Program-made: the position numbers and the translations under genes
The notes under the pieces: generated by a model
Seen by the model: the letters and a program-made list of their open reading frames with translations, nothing else
The model's database searches: none
Told to the model about the DNA's origin: nothing
Assembly: GCA_963691705.1 (NCBI GenBank)
Contig: OY829537.1
Span: 38,133,514 to 38,197,513, forward strand
Source: Viola odorata
Taxonomy: Eukaryota; Streptophyta; Magnoliopsida; Malpighiales; Violaceae
DNA length: 64,000 bases
Direction of reading: 5' to 3'
Shown: positions 9,864-21,145 of the stretch, piece by piece
How positions within the stretch are numbered: position 1 is the first letter of the stretch
How the letters are laid out: each line of letters begins with the position of its first letter

Positions 9864-11676
9864 ATGGCTTCTGATTCGGAGTCCATACAACCTCCATCCT
9901 CTAGCATTCCTTTTGCGATTCGCCGATAACTTTTTCCTTTCGCCACTGCTGAAATTTCTACCACGATGCAGGAGATTACTCCGGAATCTTCAGATCTCTC
10001 TTTTAGACCTATAGGAGGAACGCCCTCCTCCCAGATGAACATCCCTCTATCCCAGATGGCGGGATCCAGTTTCTCCACTCCTCCCCCGAGGGGGTTCATG
10101 TTGGATAGCGTAAACAACCCCCTCACGAGCGAAATATCTACCCTTCGTTCTCGGTTGGATTACTTGACCGAGCTGGCTGCAAGAATCACACCTGATGTTT
10201 CTAGGTCGAGTGTTCCTTCCCAGGCTATTTTTACATCATCTATTGTCACCGAATGACCCTTATCACCTCCGCAACGCAGAAACATTCCGTTGACCTTGCC
10301 CGCGACAACTACACCAACTAGCTTTGTGCAACTCGCTCATAGGCGAGTAGAGCCTTACATGCCGCACGCGCTACAAATTCCCATCTCTCAAGAGGAGCGA
10401 CGACTTGATGAGTATAGAGATCGTTGGGACGGTTGGTGGGAGGAAATGGATAGAGACGTATCCCCCGAGTGCAGTGAGAGATCGAGTAGCCGAATATACC
10501 GAACTCGTTCGCCAAGGAGTCGTAGCCGATCTCCAAGGCGTCATCATACTCCCGATCTGCAGAACCGCAGGCGTCACCTGGAAGCGTCACCGTCTCGCAA
10601 CACTCGCGAAATCCTGGACGACACCTCGGGCCATCCCTTCCATCATCGCATAAGGCGCCACAGGGCCAGTCGACATGTGAAGTTCCCCACGGAGTCCTAT
10701 GATGGAACTAAAGATCCCATTTCTCACCTTAACAAGGTTAAAGACTTCGTGCAATTCCAAACCCACAATGATGCGGCTTTGTGCTAAATATTTGTCATGA
10801 CATTGGCAGGAGTTGCACGCCTCTGGTTCGAGGGTCTTCCAGCAAAATCCATTAACAACTTCTCGCAGCTGAAGTCTAAGTTTCGAAGTCGGTTCAGTAC
10901 CGTGGTCCCCATCAGAAAATCCGCTGTAGTGTTATTCGACATACACAGGAAACCTAAGGAGTCTTTGAAAGATTTTCTCAGTCGTTTCGACCTGGAGATG
11001 TTGTTAATGCCAGACGTTACCATCGATTTCGTTGTGGAAGCCTTGAAGTGGAACTGTCGATATGAGAAATTACGAGACACGTTAATGGTGGACCCCCCGA
11101 CAACTTTGGACGTGTTGAGACTGAAAGATCATAATTACGCAAGAATGGAGGAAGAAGAAAACAGAGACAAAACCCAAAATGTGCCACAAAATATACATCA
11201 GGGTCCTAACGTTCCTAGTAACATGATCCTTGACGGTCGTTTTGTAGACGATTACGCCCAACGAAAAGATCATATCCCAAAAACCTCCAACAGACGAAGA
11301 GGTAACTCTTCAAGGGAAAGATCTGGTAACTCCCCTACTCGGCGGCAGGCAGATCCTCTCAAGGGCTGGATTTACGACCCAGACCTTCATTCCCTTATAT
11401 TGCCAAGGGCGGAAATCTTAACAATTGTGGAACAGCAGAATCTCCCCATCCGTTATCCAGGTCCCGTAAAGCCAGGAGTTGTCATGGGAGGAAGAGAAAA
11501 TACTTTCTGCAAATTTCATAAAGTCAAAGGGCACTCTACAGACGCGTGCAGAGAATTAAAGCTGGCAATAGAGTGTTTGGTAGAAGAGGGATATCTCGGG
11601 GAATTTGCCACTAAGGCAAGAGAAGAAGTCAGGAACAACCCGACAAATAGGACACCTGACACCTGACAACAGACAA
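9864..11676 (+). pseudogene. gag of element B1
   Basis: Starts MASDSES at 9864, like MESDS in B2 and MASDSES in B3. One frame serves from 9864 to 11666, broken by stops near 9927, 10254 and 10785. An Arg/Ser-dipeptide segment is encoded at about 10475-10545. The capsid core begins near KDPISHLNKVKDF (about 10715). It is followed by a charged linker and a short Cys/His knuckle (FCKFHKVKGHSTDAC, about 11507) joined to a helical ELKLAIE segment, as in other Tat gags. A frameshift near 11640 leads into the protease frame. Confidence 0.83.
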
Positions 11677-13266
11677 CCACCTCCTCGTGCTCCGGAAAAT
11701 AATAACACACCCGCTGGGAGAGGTAGGGAAACGCTAGCGATTGACGAAGACCTTTTTCCCATCATCAATATTATCGCTGGGGGCACACCGTACCTTGACG
11801 AGCTTATACATTTGACGCCCACAGCCGGAGACAGGCGGAAGCGAGGGGGCGCGTTAATAAAAAATGAAGCGATAAGTGCGTTGGATCGAATGGTGTTATC
11901 CTTCTCCGAGGAAGACGAGAAAGGCGTCGTGTTCCCACATAACGATGCACTGGTAGTTACGCCTATCATCGGTAACCACGGGGTTAGAAGAACTCTTGTT
12001 GATAACGGAAGCGCAGTTAATCTATTTTCTTTAGAGGCTTATAACCTCATGAAACACCCTGATAACGAGCTGACACCGTGCAAGAAGCCGATAATTGGGG
12101 TAGATGGAATCCCAATCCCTGGGACTGGAGTCACAACACTGCCAGTGTACTTTAGAGAAGACACGTCTAAATGGTCAGAGGAGCTATTATTCTTAGTCGT
12201 TGACTTAACCCTGCCCTATAACGCCATACTTGGACGAACGTTCCTCAACCGTTTCGGGGCAGCGATATCTCAAAAAAATTTGAGGATGAAGTATCCCTCA
12301 TGGGATGGAGTGGTCTTAATCAAAGGCGATCAAAAATTGGCGGCTGAATGTTACCTACTCATGACTCAGAAGAGTTGTGATAGATATGTGTGTGTCACGG
12401 TGGATCCATATGGGCAAAATGATGAGAAACGCACTCAGCCTGTGGAAAAGATGGTGCCTGTACCAGTTAATGGGATCAGCGAGGTAAATTTCCTGGTTAG
12501 CGAAAAGCTCAGTCTAGAGGAAAACCTCCAATTAGCTCGACTATTGAACAAATATAAAGGAGAGTTCGCGTGGAAGCTTGCGGATATGCCTGGTATTTCG
12601 CGAGAAGTGGTGGAACATCGACTTAATGTCGACCCCTGTGTCAAGCCAGTCTAACAGAAGCGAAGAGCGTTCTCTATAGAGAAGGCGTTAGCTATTGACA
12701 AGGAGGTGACGAAACTCCTAGAAGCAGGTTTCATTCGCGAAGTCCAATATCCAACATGGTTAGCTAACCCAGTTCTTGTTCCGAAGCCCAATGAAGACTG
12801 GCGTATGTGCATCGACTTCACTGACCTGAACGATGCCTGTCCCAAAGATTGGTACCCGCTCCCTCGAATCGATCAGCTAGTCGATCAGACCGCCGAGTAT
12901 GCGTATCTGAGCTTGTTAGACACCAACTCTGGATATCATCAAATCTCTATGACTGTCGAGGATGAAGAAAAGACTGCCTTCATCACTCCAAAAGCCACTT
13001 ACTGCTACACGGCGATGCCGTTTGGGCTGAAAAATGCTGGAGCAACCTTCCAACATATGGCAAATAAAATATTTGAAAAGCAAATTGGAAAGAATGTGGA
13101 AGCCTACGTTGACGACATATTGGTCAAAAACCGAAGCTTCAAGGACCACTTGCTCGACTTGAAAGAAGTTTTTGACGTGATGAGAGAATACCAGATGAAG
13201 TTAAGCCCCCGTAAATGTATGTTCGCATTCCAAACGGGCAAATTTTTGGGTTACGTGGTCAGTTAG
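11640..13266 (+). pseudogene. Protease and RT of element B1
   Basis: One frame from 11605 to 13266, interrupted by a TAA at 12652-12654 where B3 has CAA. The protease site is VDNGSAVN (about 11998-12021), with ILGR at about 12229. RT contains FIREVQYPTWLANPVLVPKP, FTDLNDACPKD and the catalytic YVDD at 13105-13116, which is intact. A TAG at 13264-13266 (CAG in B3) ends the frame. A short deletion follows near 13355 and shifts the frame before RNase H. Confidence 0.87.
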
Positions 13267-14416
13267 AAAGGTATCCAGCCCAACCCCTCGAAATTCAAAG
13301 CTATCCAGGACATGATATCTCCTCGAACTGTCAAGGAGGTACAAAAATTAACAGGTAGGGCGGTTTATCTCCAAGCAGGGCGAGAGATGATTTCCTTTTT
13401 TCAAGGTCATACGCAAGAAAGCCCCTTTTGGGTGGACAACGGAATGTGAAGAGGCTTTTACAAGCCTTAAAGCCTATTTATCATCCGACCTGGTGTTGAC
13501 AAGGCCAGAACCGGGTGACACCCTATGCTTATACCTCGGCATTACCGACGAAGTGGTTAGTGTCGTCCTCGTTCGTGATGACAACCATCTACACCATCCT
13601 ATCTACTTCGTAAGTCATGTTTTGAAAGATGCCGAGCTGCGGTATGCACGCATTGAGAAAATAGCGTTTGTCACGCGAAAAATGGACAGATACTTCCAAA
13701 CCCATCCCGTCATCATACTTACTAACCAACCTTTGAAAAGGATATTTCAGAAACCTGAGTCTTCGAGAAGAATGTTGATTTGGGCCATCAAACTTGAGCA
13801 ATACAGGTTGCGGTATAAAAACCGACCCTCTGTGAAAGCCCAAGTCCTAGCAGACTTCATAGCCGAGTGCACCTTCACAGAGGACCCGTTAACGGACCTA
13901 CCGGATGAGGAAAAAGATGACTTGGATCACCCATTCCCTGAAACCTACCCTGACTTGTGGGTCATTCATATGGATGGAGCAAAGAATCAGGAACTAGCCG
14001 GAGCTAGAATCTTCGTAATCGGGCTGCACGACATACAGATACGATACGCCATCAGAATACTACAGCCGTTATCCAATAACGCTGTAGAGTATGAAGCGTT
14101 ACTGGCTGGACTTAGGATAGGAAGAAGCTTTTCCACCAAGGCCATACATGATACGGGAATGATGGGAGACTTGCGACTAAAGATCTGTGGAGATTCCAAA
14201 TTGATAATAGACCAAGTCTTGAGACACTCTCAGGCTAGAGAGCCCATCATGGTTCCATACCTCGCTAAAGTGAAACGCGAGTTCTTGGAAATAAAGAAAA
14301 GTGGCATGCAGGTCAGCTTTGAGCACATCCCTCGAGAGGATAACGCTGAGGCAGACAGCCTGGCCAAACTCGATGCAAATCCAGAAGCGTCCATACCTAA
14401 GGGCGTATACTACTGA
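13267..14416 (+). pseudogene. RNase H tether and second RNase H of element B1
   Basis: The first RNase H-like region (about 13490-13880) has LYLGITDE where active enzymes carry a catalytic Asp, so it looks like the inactive tether domain known from elements that gained a second RNase H. The second, archaeal-type domain (about 13960-14390) shows HMDGAKN, a VEYEALLAGLR block, CGDSKLIIDQ and PREDNAEAD, giving the expected Asp-Glu-Asp-Asp set. A TGA at 14414-14416 (CGA-type codon in relatives) ends the frame. Confidence 0.85.
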
Positions 14417-15545
14417 GAAATATCGGTACCTTCCTTCATGGAAGAGCAAGCGTCGCTTTGCGTTGAAGAAATCGAAAACGACTGGCGAATCCTCGTAATG
14501 AAATACTTAAAACATGAGGAGTTACCTGCGGATAACGCCGAGAAAAAGAAAGTGCTGAAACAAGCGGCACGGTGTACATACTATGATGGGGAACTGGTCC
14601 GGAGATGCTTTTCTCACCCAGCCGCCAAGTGTATAATAGAACAAGAAGGTCTCCATACCTTATGAGAAATCCATGAAGAAATATGCGGCATGCACGCATC
14701 AGGCGGCACCTTGGCCGTGCAAGTCTTCAGGTCAGGACAATGCCTACTATTCGAAGAGATTGCCACAATTATGTACGGACTTGTCAGAAGTGTTAGGAGT
14801 TCTCTAAGATTCCTCGACAGCCCGCCACGGAAATCTCTGAAATTGTGGCCCCTTGTCCTTTCGCAAAATAGGGGATCGATATCCTAGGACCGTTTCTAAA
14901 GGCAAGGTCTCAACTAAAATTTGTGGTCATGGCAGTAGATTACTTCACAAAATGGGCAGAAGCGGAAGCGGTTGCCAATATCACAACGGAGAAAACACCA
15001 AGTTATCATGCGGTTTGGTGTACCCCGTGTGTTAGTCAGCGACAACAGGACGCAATTCACCAGCCAATTCTTTAGAGATCAATGCGCGGAATTCCAGATC
15101 GAACAAATGTTCTCTTCTGTGGCTCATCCGCAGACCAATGGTCAAGCGGAGGTGACAAATCGAAGCATTCTCAGCGGCATTAAGAAAAACTTGGAAGGAT
15201 CCAAAAAGAAATAGGCAGACGAGCTACCGTATGTGATGTAGGCGTACCGCATGACCGTTAAAACCAGCACTGGAGAAACGCCTTTCACATTGGCCTTCGG
15301 CACTGAGGCCGTCGCACCGGTGGAGATCGATACTATGAGCCTGCGAGTGGTGTACTTTAGGGTGGAACTGAACGAGGAGAGGTTGCGAGCAAACCTGGAC
15401 GCGTTACCAGAAGGGCATGAGGAAGCTCTTCTGAAAATGCTCCATTATAAACAAAAAATGGCGCGTTATCACAATAGGCGCGTCAAAGAATGACTGCTAA
15501 AAGTAGGCGATTTGGTACTCAGAGACAAACGAGCCGTCGGACAGC
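14417..15545 (+). pseudogene. Integrase of element B1 (truncated)
   Basis: Recognised by alignment to B3. The zinc-binding region begins near 14600 (CFSHPAAKC) and breaks into several frames near 14660-14870. The core motifs GIDILGP (about 14875), SDNRTQF (15042) and NGQAEVTNR (15140) remain. Small deletions near 14990 and TAG stops at 15212-15214 and 15238-15240 disrupt it. The last homologous codons are RDKRAVGQ at 15525-15545, where the next element starts. Confidence 0.83.
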
Positions 15546-16649
15546 TGTCGCACCCCCCTTTTTCGTCGAAAGACGAGTTTAAGTTCGGGACGGATGCTAA
15601 GCATAAATGGATGCTTCGCATAATGCAATGAAGTCGCCACCCTATTTTTCTAAGGTTTAGGGAACCTAATCGTCATGGCATAAAAAGTAAAAACTAAGGC
15701 ACATGCGGTCTAAACCAAAGAACGAAGGTTCGAGGTCGTATTATGGACTCGGGAAGGTGTTAGGCACCCGAGTCACATCCTTAAAAGGTTACCGGTTAAA
15801 AAGGTGTTTGGAAAACATTTTTGACATGAAAATGAGTAAGTAACCGGAAAGTGTCGTCTAATCCCGCGCACGGAAACGCGCCACTTTTCAATCATTTACG
15901 GAGTAAATGATCTCAAAGTGTCAACTGAAATTCTGTTACGAAGATTGGGCCACCTTCTAGTTGTCCATGGGCCCTCAGAGGTATTCATCGCTTTAGTGTT
16001 TTGTTATTTCCGATCGGGACTGTAGGGACTGATTAATCATTTCTGGTCGAGACTGATTAATCGTTGGTTTTTTACTAAAGCGAGAGCCCTCTTTATCATC
16101 ATCGGGCCATACATGATTAATACTTAATTACTACGTGATCTATCATGGCAAAACTAGCACGATACCAATTTAATGAATGCAAATAAATCATGTGGGCTTG
16201 AAGCCACCATGCTCATATATCAACAAGTGATGTAAACACGTAAGCATGTACGTTGATTTTATTTTCTAACAACTCTAAATATCATGCATACAATTATGAT
16301 ATGAGTTTTTTAACATTTCTATATAGCATGCATATGAATAATATTTGCGGAAAACATCGAATAAATAAGAGAGGCTAGAAAGCGTACTTGCGTTGCGTGA
16401 TCTTGATCTACCTTATAAAATGAAAGTATTAGCGATAGTTCGGAAACAATAAATAATAAAATGTACTCGAATATTTATTTAATTTGTAACAAGTAAGCAA
16501 CTTAAAAAAAATATGGCATAATTAATAGACAGTTTATTTAAAACATGCAAGCATACGAATATTTTTCATGGTAATTTAACATGGCATGAAACAAGCAAGA
16601 CATCATATGAACAAATGATTAACTCCTTTCGAACTTATCATGGTTTAAA

Positions 16650-16830
16650 GAAAGCTATTTATTGCATACGATAATTTTAATATAATTAAAACATGGCCTA
16701 AAGTAAACAATTTATTGCATACGAGAATTTTACGATAATTAAAACATGGCATAAAGTAAAACAATTTATTGCATACGAGAATTTTACGATAATTAAAAAT
16801 GGCATAAAGTAAACAATTTATTGCGTACGA
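16650..16830. repeat. Tandem repeat, three units of about 58 bp
   Basis: Each unit contains 'aattaaaa', 'atggcataaagtaaa' and 'caatttattgcatacga'. The middle and last units are nearly identical. Confidence 0.85.
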
Positions 16831-17528
16831 ACATGTAAACAATTCATACGATATTAAAAATACGAAAATAGAATAAACATCTCGCATAAAAAATTTATTT
16901 CGACCGGGCCCCACATGCTGAAACTTATTAAAATGGGCTAGGAATAAATCCTAGGCCCATGATTAAAATTAGAAAAAGGAAAAGATGGGCTTGGTTTAAA
17001 CAAAAGCCTATTGACATTTTAAAAACCAAAGAAAGGGACGGGTTTGGCCCGTCACCTTCTCTCTCTCACAAAAACAGTACACTGTTCTTCTTCTTCCTTG
17101 CGCCGACGCCACTACCGGTGACAAGGAAGGTCGAGCTTGGCCGAATGGCCCCAAAACAAAACCCCCACTGAACCCGCAATCACTCCAGTAGTCCAATCTA
17201 ACGAAAACAGCCACGAAAACCCAAGAGAAGCACAAGCAATTTTAGACAAAGCGAAACATGCTTAATAAAAATGGATTTCAAACAATAATTAGCCAAAGAA
17301 ACAATCAGTCAAATTGATGCAAGGGAAGCGAACTTAGCATGATATGAAAGCATTTAAAGCATATTTAAGCAATTAATTCATGCATTAGGAGGATAAACGA
17401 AAATTAAAAGAAAGAAGCTAGAGAGAGAAAGCTTGAAAATACTCACTTTGATTGCTTCCTTTTGCTTGGATTGATGCTGGTGATGAGAGGGTGCGTCAAC
17501 CCGTGAGTCTTAGAGTGGTAAGTAGCTA

Positions 17529-17540
17529 GGTATTTATAGG
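17529..17540 (-). promoter_or_regulatory. TATA box of the E LTR
   Basis: CCTATAAATACC on the minus strand, within the LTR, which fits a minus-strand retrotransposon promoter. Confidence 0.55.
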
Positions 17541-17921
17541 AGTAGAATGTGTGGGGAGCAAGTTGGATGACGCGACCCTTTTGATTTACGTGGCTGGAAA
17601 TGGACAGAACAATCGGGAAGCACATGGGAGGGCGACGTGGGCATGGTGACGAGGCTCATTTCTGGAAGCAATGACGAGGCGCGACTCGAATTTTGGAAGA
17701 GAAATGGCTTGCGGGAGAAGAAAAGGGAATGGGATATTTGGTTTTAAATCTGTGACCGTTGGATGGTTGACTAAGGGAGAGTCAACCAATCCAATGGCCT
17801 AGATTAAAAGGAAGGAAAAAAATTTATTTAATTAATTATGAGCTCGATCTATTTGTTGCGATGAAATTGACGAGAAATTTGAACGAAGGCCACTACGTTA
17901 ATGAGAAAAATACGTCGATCA

Positions 17922-18142
17922 AGATGATGCGAACGAAAATATGAGCTCAACTCTCTAAACGCATTTATTTTGACAAAGTGTCAAAAATGTTTGTTCGGGA
18001 CTTAAAAGAGTTTTTGCCAAACCGAATATAAATCCGAATGAAGATGAGCAAAATGTGCAGAAAAATATAAGGAACGAGATGATGCGAACAAAAATTCAAA
18101 CTCAACTCTCTAAACGCATTTATTTTGACAAAATATCAAAAA
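17922..18142. repeat. Two-copy repeat in the E LTR
   Basis: A block of about 65 bases starting GATGATGCGAAC and including CTCAACTCTCTAAACGCATT occurs at 17922-17990 and again at 18077-18142. Confidence 0.85.
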
Positions 18143-18336
18143 GCTCGTTCAGAACCTGAACAGTTCGAATGATGTAAAAAGGTAAAAAACTAAAATAACG
18201 TGGAATGAAGCGAAATATTAAACCAATAGCCCGTGATCAAAGAATTGACTGAAATTTATCGTAAATGGGTTTTTAAACGGGACAAGCAATAAAATACGAA
18301 AAAGTTGTGACGTAAGTCAAAATTTGGGTAGCAATA

Positions 18337-18351
18337 GTTGCCCCCTCTTTA
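18337..18351 (-). other. Polypurine tract of element E
   Basis: TAAAGAGGGGGCAAC on the minus strand, directly before the proposed LTR start. This is the main evidence for orientation. Confidence 0.6.
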
Positions 18352-18480
18352 CTGTCTGATAAAATATGCAGTGTAACTGAGATTTTTGATCAGCAGTAAA
18401 GATGGTTACCCCAAGTACTACCACAGTTTTGGGAATGGTGGAGACTTACCTGAGGGTGAGTTTTGAATTCTGGTCTGGGT

Positions 18481-18836
18481 GAGGCTATCACATTGCCAGA
18501 TGATGGTATGAAAAAAATGAGACTGCATGTCCGTGCGAGGCTATCGCTCTCCGGACGTTGTTGCGGAAAATGTGATTGGCATGTTGGTGCGAGGCTATCG
18601 CTCTCCGAATGTTTGATGTGAAAATGTGAATGAAGGTCCGTGCTAGGCTATCGCTCTCTGGACGTTGACGTGAAAACATGACTATACGACCGTGCGAGGC
18701 TATCGCTCTCCGGACGCTGGTGCTAAAATGTAACTACACGACCGTGCGAGGCTATCGCTCTCCGGACGCTGGTGCTAAAAATGTAACTATACGACCGTGC
18801 GAGGCTATCGCTCTTCGGACGCTGGTGCTGAAATGT
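18481..18836. repeat. Minisatellite 1: GAGGCTATCGCTCTCCGGACG units
   Basis: Seven imperfect units of about 50-58 bp sharing GTGCGAGGCTATCGCTCTCC. The last three are nearly identical and differ by single-base changes. Confidence 0.92.
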
Positions 18837-19068
18837 AGTCGCTCAAGGAGGAGTTATATAGATATGCAGAAAAGTAGTCGCTCAAGGAGGAGTATTTAGA
18901 TATGCAGAAAAGTAGTCGCTCAAGGAGGAGACTATAAAAAAGTAGTCACTCAAGGAGGAGTATTTGGTTTGCAGAAAAGTAGTCGCTCAAGGAGGAGTAT
19001 TTAGATATGCAGAAAAGTAGTCGCTCAAGGAGGAGATTATGCAGAAAAGTAGTCGCTCAAGGAGGAGA
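18835..19068. repeat. Minisatellite 2: AGTAGTCGCTCAAGGAGGAG units
   Basis: Seven units of about 30-38 bp. They start directly where minisatellite 1 ends. Confidence 0.92.
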
Positions 19069-19139
19069 TAAATGCCAGAATTTAAATGATATAAAGGGAA
19101 AGCGGGTCTTACCTCGGACTTACCTTGCGAACTGAAATG

Positions 19140-19232
19140 GAGGGTGGTTTGAAGCCACCGCATGAACTGAGTTGGAGAGTGGTTGAAAGCCACCACATTT
19201 GATAGATGGGTGAGTGGTTGAAAGCCACCGCA
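19140..19232. repeat. Minisatellite 3: GGTTGAAAGCCACCGCA units
   Basis: Three units of about 40 bp sharing AGTGGTTGAAAGCCACC. Confidence 0.85.
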
Positions 19233-19294
19233 CTTGACGGAGATGTGAATTCAGATCCGAACGGGGACACCGCAAAATTCGGATGTTTGGACAT

Positions 19295-19397
19295 TGAGGA
19301 AGATAGTCACCTCGGACCTTTGAGGAAGATAGTCACCTCGAAAATTTAAGGAAGATAGTCACCTCGGACATTTTGAGGAAGATAGTCACCTCGGACA
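19295..19397. repeat. Minisatellite 4: GAGGAAGATAGTCACCTCGGA units
   Basis: Four units of about 26 bp. Each unit is partly self-complementary (GAGG...CCTC). Confidence 0.9.
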
Positions 19398-21145
19398 ATT
19401 GATTGTGGAATGGTAACGTACTCCCTTCGAGGTTGATTGATTTTTGACGAAAATCCAAGATGAGGGCATTACAGTGATTTCTTCAACGAAAACCTAACGG
19501 CAAGGGATTTATAACGATGTTGTCATCGAAAACCCAATGGCATGAGATTTCACTGGAGCATATCTGTATCCTGCAAATTGGAAGGAAGCAAACGTAAAGC
19601 AGCAACAGATAGAAAAATGAGAAAGCAATTGATAATGTGAGAAATATCTTGTATTCCTACATTTAAACCTCGACCTGCCCCCAAGTCTTTTTTTTTATTC
19701 ATTTATTTTTTTTAAGGGAAAATCAAATCAAGTATATTCTTATGATCATTTTTCGTTATATAAACATGATTGATACAAGTCTAGATAACGTCTGCATCTT
19801 ATTCAGAAAATAACGACCTCAAGAACAAGAATTTCCCATGACATGTAAACATAAGCAATTCTCACTAGATATTAGTGTTTGCGCTCAGAAACAAGGCTAT
19901 GTGTTTACACTCCTAAAAATGCAGCAAACATAGCACAAAATCAGATTTGCAATGTCAATCCAAGTGACTAAACTTCAAATGAAGATGCACTTGCATGGGC
20001 CTGCTAATAATCGAAAGGACTTTACGAGGGAGAAAGAAAGGAGGAATTTGTAGAAGAAAGGAAAAGTGTTGTGTTTGTTTTTTTCGTGAAAGGTTTTAAT
20101 GAGTTTGTGCTCGACGACTGATTGTGATGGGGACAAATCGTGGTGAACGATGCTTGATGATTTAATCGAGGCAAAAGCGAAGTATACAAGTTTCTTTACC
20201 TTTCGCTAGGAACGCTCTTCTTGTGATCGTCTTGATCGATTTTGATTGATGATTTTTTTCGTACTTGCTTCTACTTTCATCGACTTGGGTTCTTTGAGAT
20301 ACCCTCTTTTTGAATCTTCTTTTTTCCTTTTTTTTTCTTTTTTTTTCTTCCTTTCTCTCCCTTTTTCCTTTCCCTTTTTTTTTCTTTTCCTTTTTTTTTG
20401 TAAAAGGTTCGTGCTCGATGACTGATTGTGATGCAGACAAATTATGGTGAACGATGCTCGACGATTTGATCGTGGTGAGAGCAAAGCGCACAAATCCTTG
20501 AATCTTTACTGGAGATGTTTCTTCTTGATTGTTTTGAGGGCACCGTGCCCAAGTTTGCAATGATCGTTTTGAGATTATTTTGCTGTTGATGTTTGACCAT
20601 TTTTGTTTGGTACTTATTTTTTGAACACTCTCTTTTTGATTTCGAGATCATTTTGACGAACCGCACCAACTTTTGAATTTTCGCAGGGAATGATATCTCT
20701 TTGTTTTGAGATCATCACTCGTTGTTGACGAAGCGTACCTAGTTTTTAAACCTCTGTTGGAAATGATCTCTCCCCCTCCTTTTTTTAGATCATTGTTATC
20801 CTTTGACTATTTTTTTGCACTTGTTTTTTTTTGTTTGAGCAAGCAAAGCAAGTACAATTTCTTGTTTGGTCTATTATTCTCTCTATCTTTGGCAGAAGCC
20901 TCCAAGTCTTGATTTATTTTGGTCTTCTTCTAACGTTGATTTGTTAGCGATCCCCTAAGGGCTTTCTTGTCATTCCTTTGTTAGATGTATATTTTCAGCT
21001 CTTAGTTTAATGGTCCCAGTGGAGCACTACTCACTTGGTTGGGTGAAGATAGAGGGCTTTTGGGTAGCGGCCTTCGATTTTCTTCGCCGCTTCTCCGTCT
21101 GTTAATGCGGACTGTCAACCTTTGAGGGTTTCCTCTTCCTCCTGC
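19398..21145. other. Rest of element E internal region, no gene
   Basis: Holds a weak triplicate of 'gaaaacccaatggcaagggattt'-like wording at 19440-19560, a long pyrimidine tract at about 20315-20400, and an 80-bp block occurring twice (20105-20190 and 20408-20490, about 300 bp apart). The open frames here are low-complexity Lys/Glu stretches from the pyrimidine tract. Confidence 0.6.
20105..20490. repeat. Dispersed direct repeat in element E
   Basis: The block GTGCTCGACGACTGATTGTGA with its following 60 bases recurs in diverged form at about 20408, separated by T-rich DNA. Confidence 0.8.

Larger units (their letters stand above)
9444..15545 (+). mobile_element. Element B1: Tat-lineage Ty3/gypsy element, truncated both ends
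   Basis: The order is partial 5' LTR, primer-binding site, gag, protease, RT, RNase H, second RNase H, integrase. The second, archaeal-type RNase H before integrase (about 13960-14390) is diagnostic of the plant Tat lineage. B1 belongs to the same family as B2 (minus) and B3 (plus). Its LTR lacks the TGATAAC start seen in those copies. At 15545, in the integrase C-terminal part, the homology stops where element E begins. The missing 3' part, expected to hold minisatellites and an antisense gene, is not in the window. Confidence 0.88.
15546..18336 (-). repeat. 3' LTR of element E
   Basis: On the plus strand it begins TGTCGCACCCCCC and ends at about TAGCAATA. On the minus strand the start would be TATTGC, TG having become TA if the boundary is right. 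It holds a roughly 58-bp tandem repeat (16650-16830), a two-copy repeat (17922-17990 and 18077-18142), a minus-strand TATA box at 17529-17540 and much AT-rich DNA. Confidence 0.6.
15546..21145 (-). mobile_element. Element E: 3' LTR and 3' internal region of a long-LTR, Ogre/Tat-like element
   Basis: No coding sequence. Orientation follows from three signals read on the minus strand: a polypurine tract (complement of 18337-18351), an adjacent LTR start, and an LTR end GGGGGTGCGACA (complement of 15546 onward); a TATA box also lies inside the LTR. The LTR is about 2.8 kb. The remaining 2.8 kb to 21145 is untranslated 3' internal sequence rich in minisatellites, as reported for Ogre-type elements. 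The left edge cuts B1; the right edge is where the Athila LTR of element C starts. Lineage is inferred from LTR length, the terminal CACCCCC motif and the repeat-rich 3' region. Confidence 0.62.

Noticed and set aside
16645..16914. 89-codon minus-strand frame with repeated motif
   Set aside because: Produced by the three-unit tandem repeat in the E LTR.
18481..19397. CRISPR-like arrays
   Set aside because: Units are contiguous, vary in length and lack unique spacers; the context is a plant retrotransposon.
20162..20560. 132-codon minus-strand frame rich in Lys and Glu
   Set aside because: It is the translation of a pyrimidine tract in element E; low complexity, overlapping frames equally open, no homologous feature.
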